DNA from: Microvirga mediterraneensis | Lineage (GTDB): Bacteria; Pseudomonadota; Alphaproteobacteria; Rhizobiales; Beijerinckiaceae | Assembly (NCBI RefSeq): GCF_013520865.1 | Contig: NZ_JACDXJ010000002.1 | Span: 62,001 to 126,000 of the forward strand | Direction: 5' to 3' | DNA length: 64,000 nucleotides | Shown: positions 26,419-34,993 of the stretch, one piece after another | Position numbering within the stretch: position 1 is the first letter of the stretch | Layout: each line of letters starts with the position of its first letter | Translations under genes and position numbers: made by a program | Notes under the pieces: model-generated | Told to the model about the DNA's origin: nothing | Database searches by the model: none | The model's input: the letters and a program-made list of their open reading frames with translations, nothing else

Positions 26419-28029
26419 ATGACGGGATCGCCTCCTGATTTCGCTAAGCCCCTGTCCTCGACGGCCCTGCGCCGGCTGGTCACGGACCTGGCCGGCAAGA
26501 TCGATCGACTGGAGCAGGAGGTCGAGCAGTTGCGCCGCGACAACGGCAATCTGCGCCTCGACAACCAAGCCTTGAAGGACGAGATCGCCCGGCTCAAGAA
26601 CCTGCCGCCGCGGCCACCGTTCAAGTCGTCCGGCATGGACAAGGCCACCCAGCCAAAGCCTTCCGGTCCGGGCCGGCGCCCTGGGCGCGGCTCCAAAAGG
26701 GATCGCGTCACGCGCGAGGTCACGATCCGGGCCGAGGTGCCGCCCGGCTCGCGCTTCAAAGGCTACAAGACGGTGGTGCGGCGGGATCTCGTGTTGGCCG
26801 CCGAGGTGGTGCGCTACAAGCGGGAACGCTGGGTGACCCCCGACAGTCAGACCATCATCGCGCCGATGCCGGCGGGGGTCGCCGGCGGCCACGGGCCCGG
26901 CGGGCGGCGGTTCTGCCTGGCCCTGCACACGCAAGGCCAGGTCACCACCGAGCGCCTGACCGATCTGCTGAACGGCATCGGCCTGTCGATCTCCAAACGC
27001 GAGGTCGTGCGCCTGCTGACCACCGATCTGGAGACCTTCGCGCAGGAAGACCACGCGGTCTTGGAAGCCGGCCTGGTCTCCTCGCCGTACATCACCGTCG
27101 ATGACACCGGCGCGCGCCATGCCCGCCGTCCCGCTGTGACCACGCAGATCGGCGGCGAGCGCTTTTGTGCCTTCCGCACCGGGCGGTCGAAATCGCGCCT
27201 GAACTTCCTGTCGCTGCTGCGGGGTGATTGCGAGGACTATGTCGTCAACGAGGCCGCTCTGGATTATCTACGCCGGCAGCCGGTCGAGGCCGCCGTGATC
27301 GCCCGGCTCGCCGCGCATCCGGACCAGGTGTTCTCTTCGCAGATGGCGTGGTGGCAGCATCTGTTGCGGTGCTCGATCAACATCTTCGACCGGACCCTGC
27401 TTCAGGCGCTGAACGAAGCCGCCACCTGGGGCGCGATCCGGCATCACGGGCTGATGGCCAACACGGTCGTGGTCTCCGACGATGCCGGCCAGTTCCGCGT
27501 TGCCCAACACGCGCTGTGCTGGATCCATGCGGAGCGCCACCTGCAGAAGCTGATGCCGGCCTCACCCAAGCAGGCCAAAGCGGTGGAATTGGTCCGTGAG
27601 ACCATCTGGTGTTTTTACCGCGGCCTGAAGCTGTGGAAGCAGAGCCCCACACCGGGCGCCGAGGCGTTATTCCGGCGCCAGTTCAACCGGATCTTTGGCC
27701 AACGCACGGGCTACAAGGAACTCGACGAACTGCTGGCCCGCCTTTCGCGGAGGAAGAACGAATTGCTGCGGGTCCTCGAGCGTCCGGAGATCCCGCTGCA
27801 CACCAATGTGTCCGAGAACGACCTGCGGGCCTGGGTGACCAAGCGCAAGATCTCCGGCGGCACCATGAGTGTGGATGGCCGCGTGGCACGAGATGTCATG
27901 CTGGGGCTCTCGAAGACCTGCCGCAAGCTTGGGCTGTCGTTCTTCACCTATCTTGGGGATCGGCTTGGATTGAACCCGGATCAGCCCAAAATCCCGCCGC
28001 TCGCCGACCTCATCATCCGAACAGCCTGA
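26419..28029 (+). CDS. IS66-family transposase (TnpC), element A
   Basis: A 536-aa transposase. The N-terminus has a leucine-zipper-like coiled coil (KIDRLEQEVEQLRRDNGNL), a basic GRRPGRG linker in place of the usual zinc finger, and the DDE domain with SSPYITVDDTGARH (first Asp), VVVSDDAGQFRV (second Asp) and LHTNVSENDLRAWVTKRKIS (catalytic Glu). The frame is intact. It is about 85% identical by eye to the copy at 28953-30563, so the two are related but not a recent duplication. Confidence 0.92.
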   Translation: MTGSPPDFAKPLSSTALRRLVTDLAGKIDRLEQEVEQLRRDNGNLRLDNQALKDEIARLKNLPPRPPFKSSGMDKATQPKPSGPGRRPGRGSKRDRVTREVTIRAEVPPGSRFKGYKTVVRRDLVLAAEVVRYKRERWVTPDSQTIIAPMPAGVAGGHGPGGRRFCLALHTQGQVTTERLTDLLNGIGLSISKREVVRLLTTDLETFAQEDHAVLEAGLVSSPYITVDDTGARHARRPAVTTQIGGERFCAFRTGRSKSRLNFLSLLRGDCEDYVVNEAALDYLRRQPVEAAVIARLAAHPDQVFSSQMAWWQHLLRCSINIFDRTLLQALNEAATWGAIRHHGLMANTVVVSDDAGQFRVAQHALCWIHAERHLQKLMPASPKQAKAVELVRETIWCFYRGLKLWKQSPTPGAEALFRRQFNRIFGQRTGYKELDELLARLSRRKNELLRVLERPEIPLHTNVSENDLRAWVTKRKISGGTMSVDGRVARDVMLGLSKTCRKLGLSFFTYLGDRLGLNPDQPKIPPLADLIIRTA

Positions 28030-28124
28030 GGCCGCCTTGAACACCGCCGCATGGTCGCCGCCCCGGCGGACAATCGTTGTCGGTGTCCGCTTGTCCCGCC
28101 ACCTGTAACCAAAATGGTTCCGCC

Positions 28125-28790
28125 ATGACGCCTTCACCTATGACTGCCCTCACGGACGTCTTCACCGAACCCAGCGACGTCGATCCGGAAACGCTCAACA
28201 ATCTGGGACCTCTGCGGCGTCTGGCGGGGCGCTGGCGCGCGCAAAAGGGCGTCGACCTCAACCCCAAGGCGGACGGTCCAGAACGGCGCGTGTTTATCGA
28301 GACCATCGACTTCCAGGCGATCGACCCGCAGGCGAACGGGCCGCAATTGCTCTACGGCCTGCGCTACCACATCCACATCACGACCGAGGAAGAGGACATC
28401 ACCTTCCACGATCAGGTCGGCTATTGGCTGTGGGAGCCGGCCACCGGCCTCGTGATGCAGACCGTGGCCATCCCGCGCGGGCAAGTCGCCATCGCGGCGG
28501 GCCAGGCGGCACCCGATTCAGACCAGATCGTCGTGATGGCAGCCCGCGGGCAGACCGACTATGGCATCTGTTCGACAACCTTTCTGGAGCAGGCCTTCCG
28601 CACGGACCATTACAGGATCACGATCACCTTCCATCCGGACGGGAGCTGGAGCTACGTGACCGATACCGAGCTGCTGGTGCATGGCCAGGACGTGCCTTTT
28701 GCCCACCAGGATCGGAACACGCTCCACCGCATCGGTGAAGCGAAGCCCAATCCTCTGGCGGTGACTTTAGCCAAGCGGAAGGCAGGTTGA
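28125..28790 (+). CDS. FABP/DUF1794-like (nitrobindin-like) beta-barrel protein
   Basis: A 221-aa protein from the ATG at 28125. The core, beginning LGPLRRLAGRWRAQKGVDL and ending SYVTDTELLVHGQDVPFAHQDRNTLHRI, follows the DUF1794/FABP pattern of a small barrel with a GxW-like N-terminal strand. Relatives include heme-binding nitrobindins, but many bacterial members have no known ligand. It sits between the transposase of element A and the diverged right end of that element, on the same strand, and appears to be a passenger gene. No other cargo is present. Confidence 0.75.
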   Translation: MTPSPMTALTDVFTEPSDVDPETLNNLGPLRRLAGRWRAQKGVDLNPKADGPERRVFIETIDFQAIDPQANGPQLLYGLRYHIHITTEEEDITFHDQVGYWLWEPATGLVMQTVAIPRGQVAIAAGQAAPDSDQIVVMAARGQTDYGICSTTFLEQAFRTDHYRITITFHPDGSWSYVTDTELLVHGQDVPFAHQDRNTLHRIGEAKPNPLAVTLAKRKAG

Positions 28791-28880
28791 GCGAAGTGGC
28801 GCGGCCTGCCGAACGTTGCCCCGTCTCGCACCTTTCCCACACCACGGTTCGAGCGTCGCCCCCCAGAATGCCCCACAGAC

Positions 28881-28889
28881 CCGGACAAG
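28881..28889. repeat. Direct repeat CCGGACAAG, copy 2
   Basis: Copy at the junction of the two IS66 elements, directly after the diverged right end of A and before the left end of B (GTAATCGGGG). Its presence suggests that B inserted into a target duplicate left by A. Confidence 0.75.
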
Positions 28890-30592
28890 GTAATCGGGGC
28901 AGTTTGGGGGGCAACGATTCCTTCGGAACGGTATCTGTGATTCAATCCATGGATGACGGGATCGCCTCCTGATTTCGCTAAGCCCCTGTCCTCGATGGCC
29001 CTGCGCGAGCTGGTCTCGGATCTGGCCGGCAAGATCGATCGACTGGAGCATGAGGTCGAGCGGCTGCGCCTCGACAACAGCAACCTGCGCGCCAACAACC
29101 AGGCCCTGAAGGACGAGATCGCAAGGCTCAAGAACCTGCCACCGCGTCCACCGTTCAAACCGTCCGGTATGGAGAAAGCCACTCAGCCGCGGCCCACCAA
29201 GCCGGGTCGGCGCCCTGGGCGCGGTGCCAAACGGGATCAGGTCACCCGCGAAGTAACGATCCGGGCCGAGGTTCCGGCTGGCTCGCGCTTCAAAGGCTAC
29301 AAGACGGTCGTGCGGCGGGATCTGGTTCTGGCCGCCGAGGTGGTGCGCTACAAGCGGGAACGCTGGGTGACACCGCAGGGCCAGACCCTCATCGCGCCCT
29401 TGCCGCCCGGCATCGCCGGCGGGTTCGGGCCCAATGTGAAGCGGTTCTGCCTCGCCCTGCACACACAGGGCCAGGTGACCACTGAGCGCCTGACCGATCT
29501 GCTCAACGGCATCGGCCTGGCGATCTCCAAGCGCGAGGTGGTGCGCCTGCTCACCTCGGATCTGGAGCCGTTCGCGCAGGAGGACCGCGCGATCCTGCAG
29601 GCGGGCCTGGTCTCCTCGCCCTACATCACCGTCGATGATACCGGCGCACGCCATGCCCGCCGTCCCGCGGTGACCACGCAGATCGGCGGCAAGCGCTTTT
29701 GCGTCTTCCGCACCAGTCGGTCGAAATCGCGCCTGAACTTCCTGACGCTGCTGCGTGGCGACTGCGAGGACTATGTCGTCAACGAGGCCGCGCTGGACTA
29801 CCTGCGCCGGCAGCCGGTCGAGGCCGCCGTGATCGCCCGGTTGACGAAGCTCCAGGGCCAGGTGTTCAGCTCGCAGATGGACTGGCTGGAGCATCTGCTG
29901 CGGTGCTCGATCAACATCTTCGACCGGCCCCTGCGCCAGCTGCTGGATGAAGCCGCCACCTGGGGGGCGCTCCGGCATCACGGGCTGATGGACAACACCG
30001 TCGTGGTCTCCGACGATGCCGGGCAGTTCCGGGTTGCCACGCACGCCCTGTGCTGGGTTCATGCCGAGCGCCACCTCGAGAAGCTGATGCCGGCCTCGCC
30101 CAAGCAGGCCCAGGCGGTGGAACTGGTCCGTGAGACCATCTGGTGCTTTTACCGTGGCCTGAAGCTGTGGAAGCAGAGCCCGACACCAGGCGCTGAGGCA
30201 TCCTTCCGGCGCCAATTCGACCGGATCTTTGGCCAGCGCACGGGCTACAAGGAACTCGATGAGCGGCTGGCCCGGCTGGCGCGGCGCAAGGCCGAACTGC
30301 TGCGGGTGCTCGAGCGGCCGGAGATTCCGCTGCACACCAATGCGTCCGAGAACGACCTGCGCGCCTGGGTGATCAAGCGCAAGATCTCCGGTGGCACGAT
30401 GAGCGCCGATGGGCGCGTGGCACGGGATGTGATGCTGGGGCTTTCGAAGACCTGCCGCAAGCTCCGGCTGTCGTTCTTCGACTATCTCGGGGATCGGCTC
30501 GGACTGAACGGGCATCGACCAAGGATCCCGCCGCTGGCTGACCTCGTCATCCGGTCAGCCTGAGGCTTGGCCCCCCAAAGTGCCCCGATTAC
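28890..30592 (+). mobile_element. IS66-family element B (ISBst12-like)
   Basis: Bounded by near-perfect 23-base inverted repeats: GTAATCGGGGCAGTTTGG on the left and, read inward from 30592, GTAATCGGGGCACTTTGG. GTAA ends are typical of IS66. The 9-base direct repeats CCGGACAAG outside both ends include the expected 8-base target duplication. It is 1703 bp long and structurally complete. Confidence 0.9.
28953..30563 (+). CDS. IS66-family transposase (TnpC), element B
   Basis: A 536-aa transposase with the same architecture as the copy in element A: coiled coil (KIDRLEHEVERLRLDNSNL), GRRPGRG linker, SSPYITVDDTGARH, VVVSDDAGQFRV and LHTNASENDLRAWVIKRK. The differences from copy A are spread over the length, including silent sites. 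Frame, ends and target duplication are intact, so this copy is the better candidate for activity. Confidence 0.93.
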   Translation: MTGSPPDFAKPLSSMALRELVSDLAGKIDRLEHEVERLRLDNSNLRANNQALKDEIARLKNLPPRPPFKPSGMEKATQPRPTKPGRRPGRGAKRDQVTREVTIRAEVPAGSRFKGYKTVVRRDLVLAAEVVRYKRERWVTPQGQTLIAPLPPGIAGGFGPNVKRFCLALHTQGQVTTERLTDLLNGIGLAISKREVVRLLTSDLEPFAQEDRAILQAGLVSSPYITVDDTGARHARRPAVTTQIGGKRFCVFRTSRSKSRLNFLTLLRGDCEDYVVNEAALDYLRRQPVEAAVIARLTKLQGQVFSSQMDWLEHLLRCSINIFDRPLRQLLDEAATWGALRHHGLMDNTVVVSDDAGQFRVATHALCWVHAERHLEKLMPASPKQAQAVELVRETIWCFYRGLKLWKQSPTPGAEASFRRQFDRIFGQRTGYKELDERLARLARRKAELLRVLERPEIPLHTNASENDLRAWVIKRKISGGTMSADGRVARDVMLGLSKTCRKLRLSFFDYLGDRLGLNGHRPRIPPLADLVIRSA

Positions 30593-30601
30593 CCGGACAA
30601 G
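30593..30601. repeat. Direct repeat CCGGACAAG, copy 3
   Basis: Copy outside the right end of IS66 element B. Together with copy 2 it makes the target duplication of B. Confidence 0.8.
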
Positions 30602-30616
30602 CGAGGGGGCAATCCG

Positions 30617-31753
30617 ATGAACTTCACCGATCTTGAGCGTCTGGACGCGCCTGCCCTTCCGGTGCCGGAGTTGCCATGGGAGAGCATCGCCGGTCGTCTG
30701 GAGCAGCTCACGATCGCCATTCTCCGCTTTGACGCCCGGTTGGAGGCATCAGGTCTGGCTGCTGGATGGCAGTCTCGCTGCGATCTAACCGAAGCCGTCC
30801 GAGCCCTGATCCTCGATGGTCATCTGGTCGATGTCGGCGATCTCGTCCTCCATGATGCCGGAATGATGTCCGCCATCCCACTCACGAGCTCACACGGGCA
30901 GCCGCAGCTGTCAGAGCTCGGCGGACTGCGATAGCCCGAAAAGCGCCTTGGCCGATTTCTTTCGACGGACTCGCGGCTCTGAGGGGTGTCGGCGGGATCG
31001 GTTCGGAAGCGCCGACGACAACGAGACGCAAGCGGCCCGATCCGGATGATGAAGAGGCCTATCCGGCCTTCGCCGATGATGCAGACCCGTGGAAGGCACA
31101 CTTTGCCGAAATCGACGCTGTGTTGGATCGCACCACTCGGGTACTGGCAGGTGAAACTCCGCTGCCTAAGAGCCGGTCGCACCTGGTCTATGACCCGGAT
31201 CAGGATGAGGCTGAAGCCGAAGACCTGTGGCTCGATCTCGTCAAACGGACTTCCCATTGGCCGGCAGTTGCCGCAGCGGCCGTGGCATGGAATGGCTGGC
31301 TGGATCTTAACCTCTATACCCGCTTGCCGTGGCTGGGCTGACAATGGCTGCCTCTATTCTGAGAGCCCGAGGACTGACCAACCACCTTCTCCCGCTGGCG
31401 GCAGGCTTTAAGAAGTCGAAGTTCCGACCACAGGGCAGGGAAGGGGCGAAGGAGAAACTCGATGGCTTTTGCAGTGTCGTCGAGGAGGCCTTGGATATTG
31501 CGAACAAGGATCTGGAGAGGCTGATCCTGGCACGTGAGTTGATGAGGCAGGTGATGGCCAAGACCCGCTCCAACTCGAAGCTGCCGGAATTGGTCGATCT
31601 ATTCCTCTCCCGCCCGCCGGTGACGGTGCCGCTCGGCGCCAAACTGTTGAAGGTAACCCCAAAGGCAGTCGACCTCATGCTGCAGCAGTTGGGTGGGGCC
31701 CTCCCGCGGGAACTCACCGGGCGGACCGCTATCGTGCCTGGGGCATTGTCTAA
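30617..31753 (+). pseudogene. RHE_PE00001/DUF1612-type helix-turn-helix protein, frameshifted
   Basis: Coding sense of a roughly 375-residue RHE_PE00001-family protein runs through three or more frames. Frame 1 (30617 to about 30885) has WESIAGRLEQLTIAILRFDARL and GHLVDVGDLVLHDAGM. Frame 2 (to 31341) resumes with THELTRAAAAVRARR and ends WNGWLDLNLYTRLPWLG. Frame 3 (from about 31342) has ILARELMRQVMAKTRSNSKLPELVDLFLSRP and the HTH-like LLKVTPKAVDLML. A last shift near 31725 restores the native ending RYRAWGIV with TAA at 31751. The gene starts 16 bases after the target duplication of IS66 element B, so its promoter was displaced. These proteins occur on rhizobial plasmids; function is unknown. 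Confidence 0.7.
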
Positions 31754-31840
31754 GGTTTCCTTAGCTGCGACATGATCCTATCATTGGCTGTTGATGTTCA
31801 ATGGGTTAAGACTTCACCTCGTTCGTAGGGACGGTTTCCC

Positions 31841-32026
31841 ATGTTGATGTGGAGCGCAGTGGTTACTTTCCTCCTCTCCTTGGTGGCCATCGGGCCGTTG
31901 CGGGCGAGTGCTCCCTCCTGGCTGCTGTCTGGTGCAGAACTGGCGGTGGTGATCAGCGTCTTTGCCCTGGTGTGCTTTCTTGAAATCAGCGGTGGCAACA
32001 CCGATCGCTCCAATCTCACCGGCTGA
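31841..32026 (+). CDS. Small two-helix membrane protein
   Basis: A 61-codon frame encoding two hydrophobic segments (SAVVTFLLSLVAIGPL and ELAVVISVFALVCFLEI) joined by a short polar turn, with a polar C-terminal tail (GGNTDRSNLTG). The layout is plausible for a real membrane peptide, but the ribosome site is weak and I recognise no family. Confidence 0.4.
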   Translation: MLMWSAVVTFLLSLVAIGPLRASAPSWLLSGAELAVVISVFALVCFLEISGGNTDRSNLTG

Positions 32027-32686
32027 CAAGTTTCGGTAAGGTACTCCGGCGAGGGGAGGGCTGCATATGAGCGAGCGCGGGAGCAGGCGGAGTACTGTCT
32101 AGGCCGAGGGAGCGAGGCAGGTTGCCGGATTTGGTCTGATGTCGCCGTTGGGGTCGCCCACCGGACAGGCAAAATGAACACGGGAAGGGCGAAGGAACAG
32201 CCGCGGTGAGTGAGCCCTGCCTATGGCCTCGTCTACGCGAGCGTTAGCTTCCCAACTTGAAGCTAATGAACCGCCCGAAGCTGACTTACTCTTTAACTTT
32301 CAATGACTTGAGCCTGCGTTTGCGGGCTTTTCTATTGCTTTGCGACCGTTCCAGGTATTTCGCAAATCTCACAACGTTTGCAACAGGTTCGGCAGCTATG
32401 TGCAATCCATCACATTTCCGTTCAGCGCAGTCCATGGCACATGGCTGGCACACGCAAAGCGGACCGAAAAACTTTGACCTGGTGCCGAGCAGCGCTCTGT
32501 CACCCTCCATTAAGGATTCCAGCGAGATCCTGTGGACCAAAGCCGGTCCCCCTCTACTCAACGGGCGAAGAAGCATACACCTCTGATCAGTCAAGTTCGG
32601 AGCTTGGCCACGTTGGAGAACTAGTACGAACTGCTTACTGTTCTCCAGGTGTTCTGGTAGGATGAGCGCCCAGGTCGGCGCTGCGG
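32027..32686. other. Intergenic region with an orphan terminator
   Basis: About 660 bases with short frames on both strands and no recognisable domain. A convincing terminator hairpin lies at 32312-32333 with no intact gene just upstream of it, so a lost gene or a small RNA may have ended there. The promoter of the gene at 32687 should lie at the right edge. Confidence 0.4.
32312..32333 (+). terminator. Rho-independent terminator (orphan)
   Basis: GCCTGC-GTTT-GCGGGC forms a 6-base-pair stem with one G-T pair and a 4-base loop, followed by TTTTCT. It is oriented on the plus strand. The nearest plus-strand gene ends about 285 bases upstream. Confidence 0.6.
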
Positions 32687-33511
32687 ATGACTGCGGAGGC
32701 AGCTTTGGAGACAACAGGCACTTCTCGACGGCAGCTTGACCTGTTCGTGCCGACGGAGACGCAGTCATCCGAGATGTGCCATCCGACAGGACGGGGCCTG
32801 GATTGCGCTCCGAGAGTACCGGCTAATCTGATCTGTTGGTCCAAGATGCAGGCCGAAGGCGGGCAGCCGCTAGAGGTAATCGTCCAACGCAAAGAAGCCG
32901 AACGGAAGGCCGGCAACGGGCTGTTCTTTTGGGGTATTGGGAATGCATTTGGGTCTGCCGTACAGCACCTCCGCACGGCCGGCAGGCCTATCCCTGTGAA
33001 GTTTTCGAGGATGCTGTCAGCGCCGAAGCTCGCTGATAGCGCTCCCTCGGCAGTTTCCATCTGGCTGTCGTACATCGATGAGGATGGCGTGGAGGTCGAT
33101 TTGCCCAGTCATGCTCTGATCACGAGCCGTGCGCGAACGGCTAAAGGCGACAAGACGCGGCACTACGCCTTGGTCTGCTACTCTGATGCCGCCTTGGAGC
33201 TGAGGGAGCGCAGCCGATTGGATCACACTTCGCTTCGGAACTACGCTGGGACTGGCGGCAAGGTCGGGCCCTCTCAAGTCACCAGCTTGGTTGTGCCAAC
33301 TCATAGCCTCGAGAGCGCCGCCGGCGCGTACTCGGTTGATCTTGAGGCAACTTTGGTCGCCCCATATTTTGTGAAGCTCACGAGGCCGGCCGTATTGACG
33401 CAGCGCCTAAGGCATCGCATCGAAAGTTGGGCTGGTGGATCGCAAGAGGAGTGGCGAAGGCTTGTGCTTGATGTACGAACCGCCGCCGCTCTGCAGTTTA
33501 GCGCGACTTAG
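32687..33511 (+). CDS. Unrecognised protein, distant relative of the convergent gene product
   Basis: A 274-aa soluble protein with no known domain that I can name. From residue 65 it follows the same order of blocks as the product of the convergent gene at 33508-34083: QRKEAERKAGNGLFFWGIGN (compare ERKRREYDKAGKIFWGYGG), HYALVCYSD (RYAVVLDEI), LRNYAGTGGKVGPSQVTSLV (YRVGYGPSEGKIASNYIMG) and APYFVKLTRPAVL (SRYFAKLQRPYGVL). The first 60 residues are variable and may start later, at the Met near residue 30. The two genes overlap by 4 bases at their 3' ends. Possibly the separately transcribed sixth member of the neighbouring locus. Confidence 0.65.
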   Translation: MTAEAALETTGTSRRQLDLFVPTETQSSEMCHPTGRGLDCAPRVPANLICWSKMQAEGGQPLEVIVQRKEAERKAGNGLFFWGIGNAFGSAVQHLRTAGRPIPVKFSRMLSAPKLADSAPSAVSIWLSYIDEDGVEVDLPSHALITSRARTAKGDKTRHYALVCYSDAALELRERSRLDHTSLRNYAGTGGKVGPSQVTSLVVPTHSLESAAGAYSVDLEATLVAPYFVKLTRPAVLTQRLRHRIESWAGGSQEEWRRLVLDVRTAAALQFSAT

Positions 33512-34083
33512 TCCTTTGGAGTGGTACGCAGCAGGACGCCATACGGACGTTGCAGCTTCGCGAAATAGCGGGATTGCACCAGTTTGCGCGGAACCACCTC
33601 GTTGTGTTTGTCAGCGCGCACGAGGCAGCCCTTGTCAACACGGCCCATGATGTAGTTGGAGGCGATCTTGCCTTCTGAGGGGCCATAACCGACCCGGTAT
33701 TCGCTCAAGTCAAAACTGAGATCTCCTTCTTGGATCTCATCCAAGACAACGGCGTATCTGGAGCCCCGTACCTCGATCCCTTCAGGGATGGGTTCCCAGT
33801 TGATGCCGTCTTTCGAATACTCCGTGGCGACTGCCGCCTCATAATGGTTTGATACGATCTCCTGCATCACAAGGGTGATATCATCGCCATGTTCGATCCT
33901 GTGGCTCACGAACGGCTGCAGCTTTGAGATCGGATGCATCGTGCCGCCACCGTAGCCCCAGAAGATCTTCCCCGCCTTGTCGTACTCACGGCGCTTCCGC
34001 TCGATGATATCCTCGAAGGTTTCATCCGCATGGCGGCCGACCTTCATGAAGATCATTGACTGGAGATCAGGCGCTCTGCTCAT
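33508..34083 (-). CDS. Unrecognised FWGYGG-motif protein, last gene of the five-gene operon
   Basis: A 191-aa protein from the ATG at 34083, which has an AGAGG site about 7 bases upstream and lies inside the end of the preceding gene (17-base overlap). No membrane segment or signal. The notable block is KAGKIFWGYGGGTMHPISKLQPF near residues 37-59, then a beta-rich body and SRYFAKLQRPYGVLL near the end. I do not recognise the family. Co-translation with the methyltransferase-like gene suggests the products work together. The convergent gene product appears to be a distant relative. Confidence 0.7.
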   Translation of the reverse strand: MSRAPDLQSMIFMKVGRHADETFEDIIERKRREYDKAGKIFWGYGGGTMHPISKLQPFVSHRIEHGDDITLVMQEIVSNHYEAAVATEYSKDGINWEPIPEGIEVRGSRYAVVLDEIQEGDLSFDLSEYRVGYGPSEGKIASNYIMGRVDKGCLVRADKHNEVVPRKLVQSRYFAKLQRPYGVLLRTTPKD

Positions 34084-34993
34084 TCTCAACCTCTTCTTCC
34101 ATTATCTCAAAATGATATTCAGTCGGGTCAGCTGTACCGCGCCCGATCTGCGGCGTCTCCCGAACATAACGCACGACCACAGCACGATCCTTTCGGCCGT
34201 AGAAGTTTTTCCGGCGTTCGGCTGGAGTAGGTTCATTCTTAATGTTGTGGTCCGTCCAAGCTTCGATCGACAGAGCGCACGAGGTCAGATCGGATGCGTC
34301 ATCCAAGTGGTACAGGTGCATCCTCGGCTGCATCTCGCAAACAACCATTCCCCGGTTTAGCGCCTCCCCCTGAGTTCTTGCGAGCACCTGCCGCGTCCAT
34401 GGGCGAGCTGGATCATCGCCGATCACGATGACCCCTTTTCCTTTGGGGGCTAGCAGCTGAATTCCCCGTTCCATGAAAACCACGACGCTCTCGCCATCGT
34501 TGTACTGGCCCCACGGAGGATTGATGTGGAACGCCCCGAACTGCCCGAGCAGATCGTCGGGGAGAGCATCCAGAACGTTGTAGAGCGTGGCCGAGATGCG
34601 ATCGGTGAGGTCGTTCGCCTCGGCAAATCGATTCACCGAATTGACCATGCGCTCATCGAAATCGAGCAGCAAGATCCTCGACGGTCCCCAGTTCAATATT
34701 TTCTGGGCCTGAAGATGAGCGATGCACAGCCCGATCGCATCGCCGTCTCCGACGAACACCAGGCTTCGGCCGTGAGTTTTGCGACAGATGTACTCGGCAT
34801 GGACCATCATGTCGCCGACCTTCATGTAGATCTGGTCGAACTCACGGATGGGACGTGGCCTGTTCTCCACGATGTCTGACACGGCGTTCAGAGCCAATCG
34901 GAGATCAAGTGCCTGACGCCGCGGCTCCTCAATCTCACTAGCAGAGGCTTGCTCATCCTCTGGGCCAGCATCTGTGGTCGCTGAAGCAGTCAT
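34067..34993 (-). CDS. Rossmann-fold protein with NPPW motif (methyltransferase or BpsA-like)
   Basis: A 308-aa protein. A glycine-rich nucleotide/SAM-binding loop (FVGDGDAIGLCIAHL, about 80-94), an acidic second strand (LLLDFDERMVNSV, about 109-120) and HINPPWGQYNDG (about 156-167) lie in the order of class I methyltransferases. NPPW in the motif IV position resembles N6-adenine/N4-cytosine DNA methylases, while the overall loop pattern resembles N4-bis(aminopropyl)spermidine synthase, which uses a different donor. The first 45 residues are acidic and probably disordered. Its ATG overlaps the stop of the membrane-protein gene (ATGA), so translation is coupled. Substrate cannot be told from sequence alone. 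Confidence 0.75.
   Translation of the reverse strand: MTASATTDAGPEDEQASASEIEEPRRQALDLRLALNAVSDIVENRPRPIREFDQIYMKVGDMMVHAEYICRKTHGRSLVFVGDGDAIGLCIAHLQAQKILNWGPSRILLLDFDERMVNSVNRFAEANDLTDRISATLYNVLDALPDDLLGQFGAFHINPPWGQYNDGESVVVFMERGIQLLAPKGKGVIVIGDDPARPWTRQVLARTQGEALNRGMVVCEMQPRMHLYHLDDASDLTSCALSIEAWTDHNIKNEPTPAERRKNFYGRKDRAVVVRYVRETPQIGRGTADPTEYHFEIMEEEVENEQSA

Larger units (their letters stand above)
26355..28880 (+). mobile_element. IS66-family element A (ISBst12-like) with a FABP-family gene between its ends
   Basis: The left end GTAATCGGAGCATTTTGG is a variant of the left end of element B. No matching right end follows the transposase; instead a diverged right end (GCCCCCCAGAATGCCCC, 28858-28880) occurs after the FABP-like gene and abuts element B. 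The simplest reading is a 2.5-kb element carrying that gene as passenger. The element lacks tnpA and tnpB, as the ISBst12 subgroup does. Confidence 0.65.

Noticed and set aside
28097..28122. GTAACCAAAATGGTTCC as an IS end or operator
   Set aside because: It is a near-palindrome just before the FABP gene start, but no partner copy occurs at a boundary and the mismatch at the outer bases makes an operator doubtful.
26389..30515. Long open frames on the minus strand opposite the two IS66 transposases
   Set aside because: They mirror the codon structure of a GC-rich gene on the other strand, have His/Gly/Asp-rich low-complexity products without domains, and vary with the transposase sequence.
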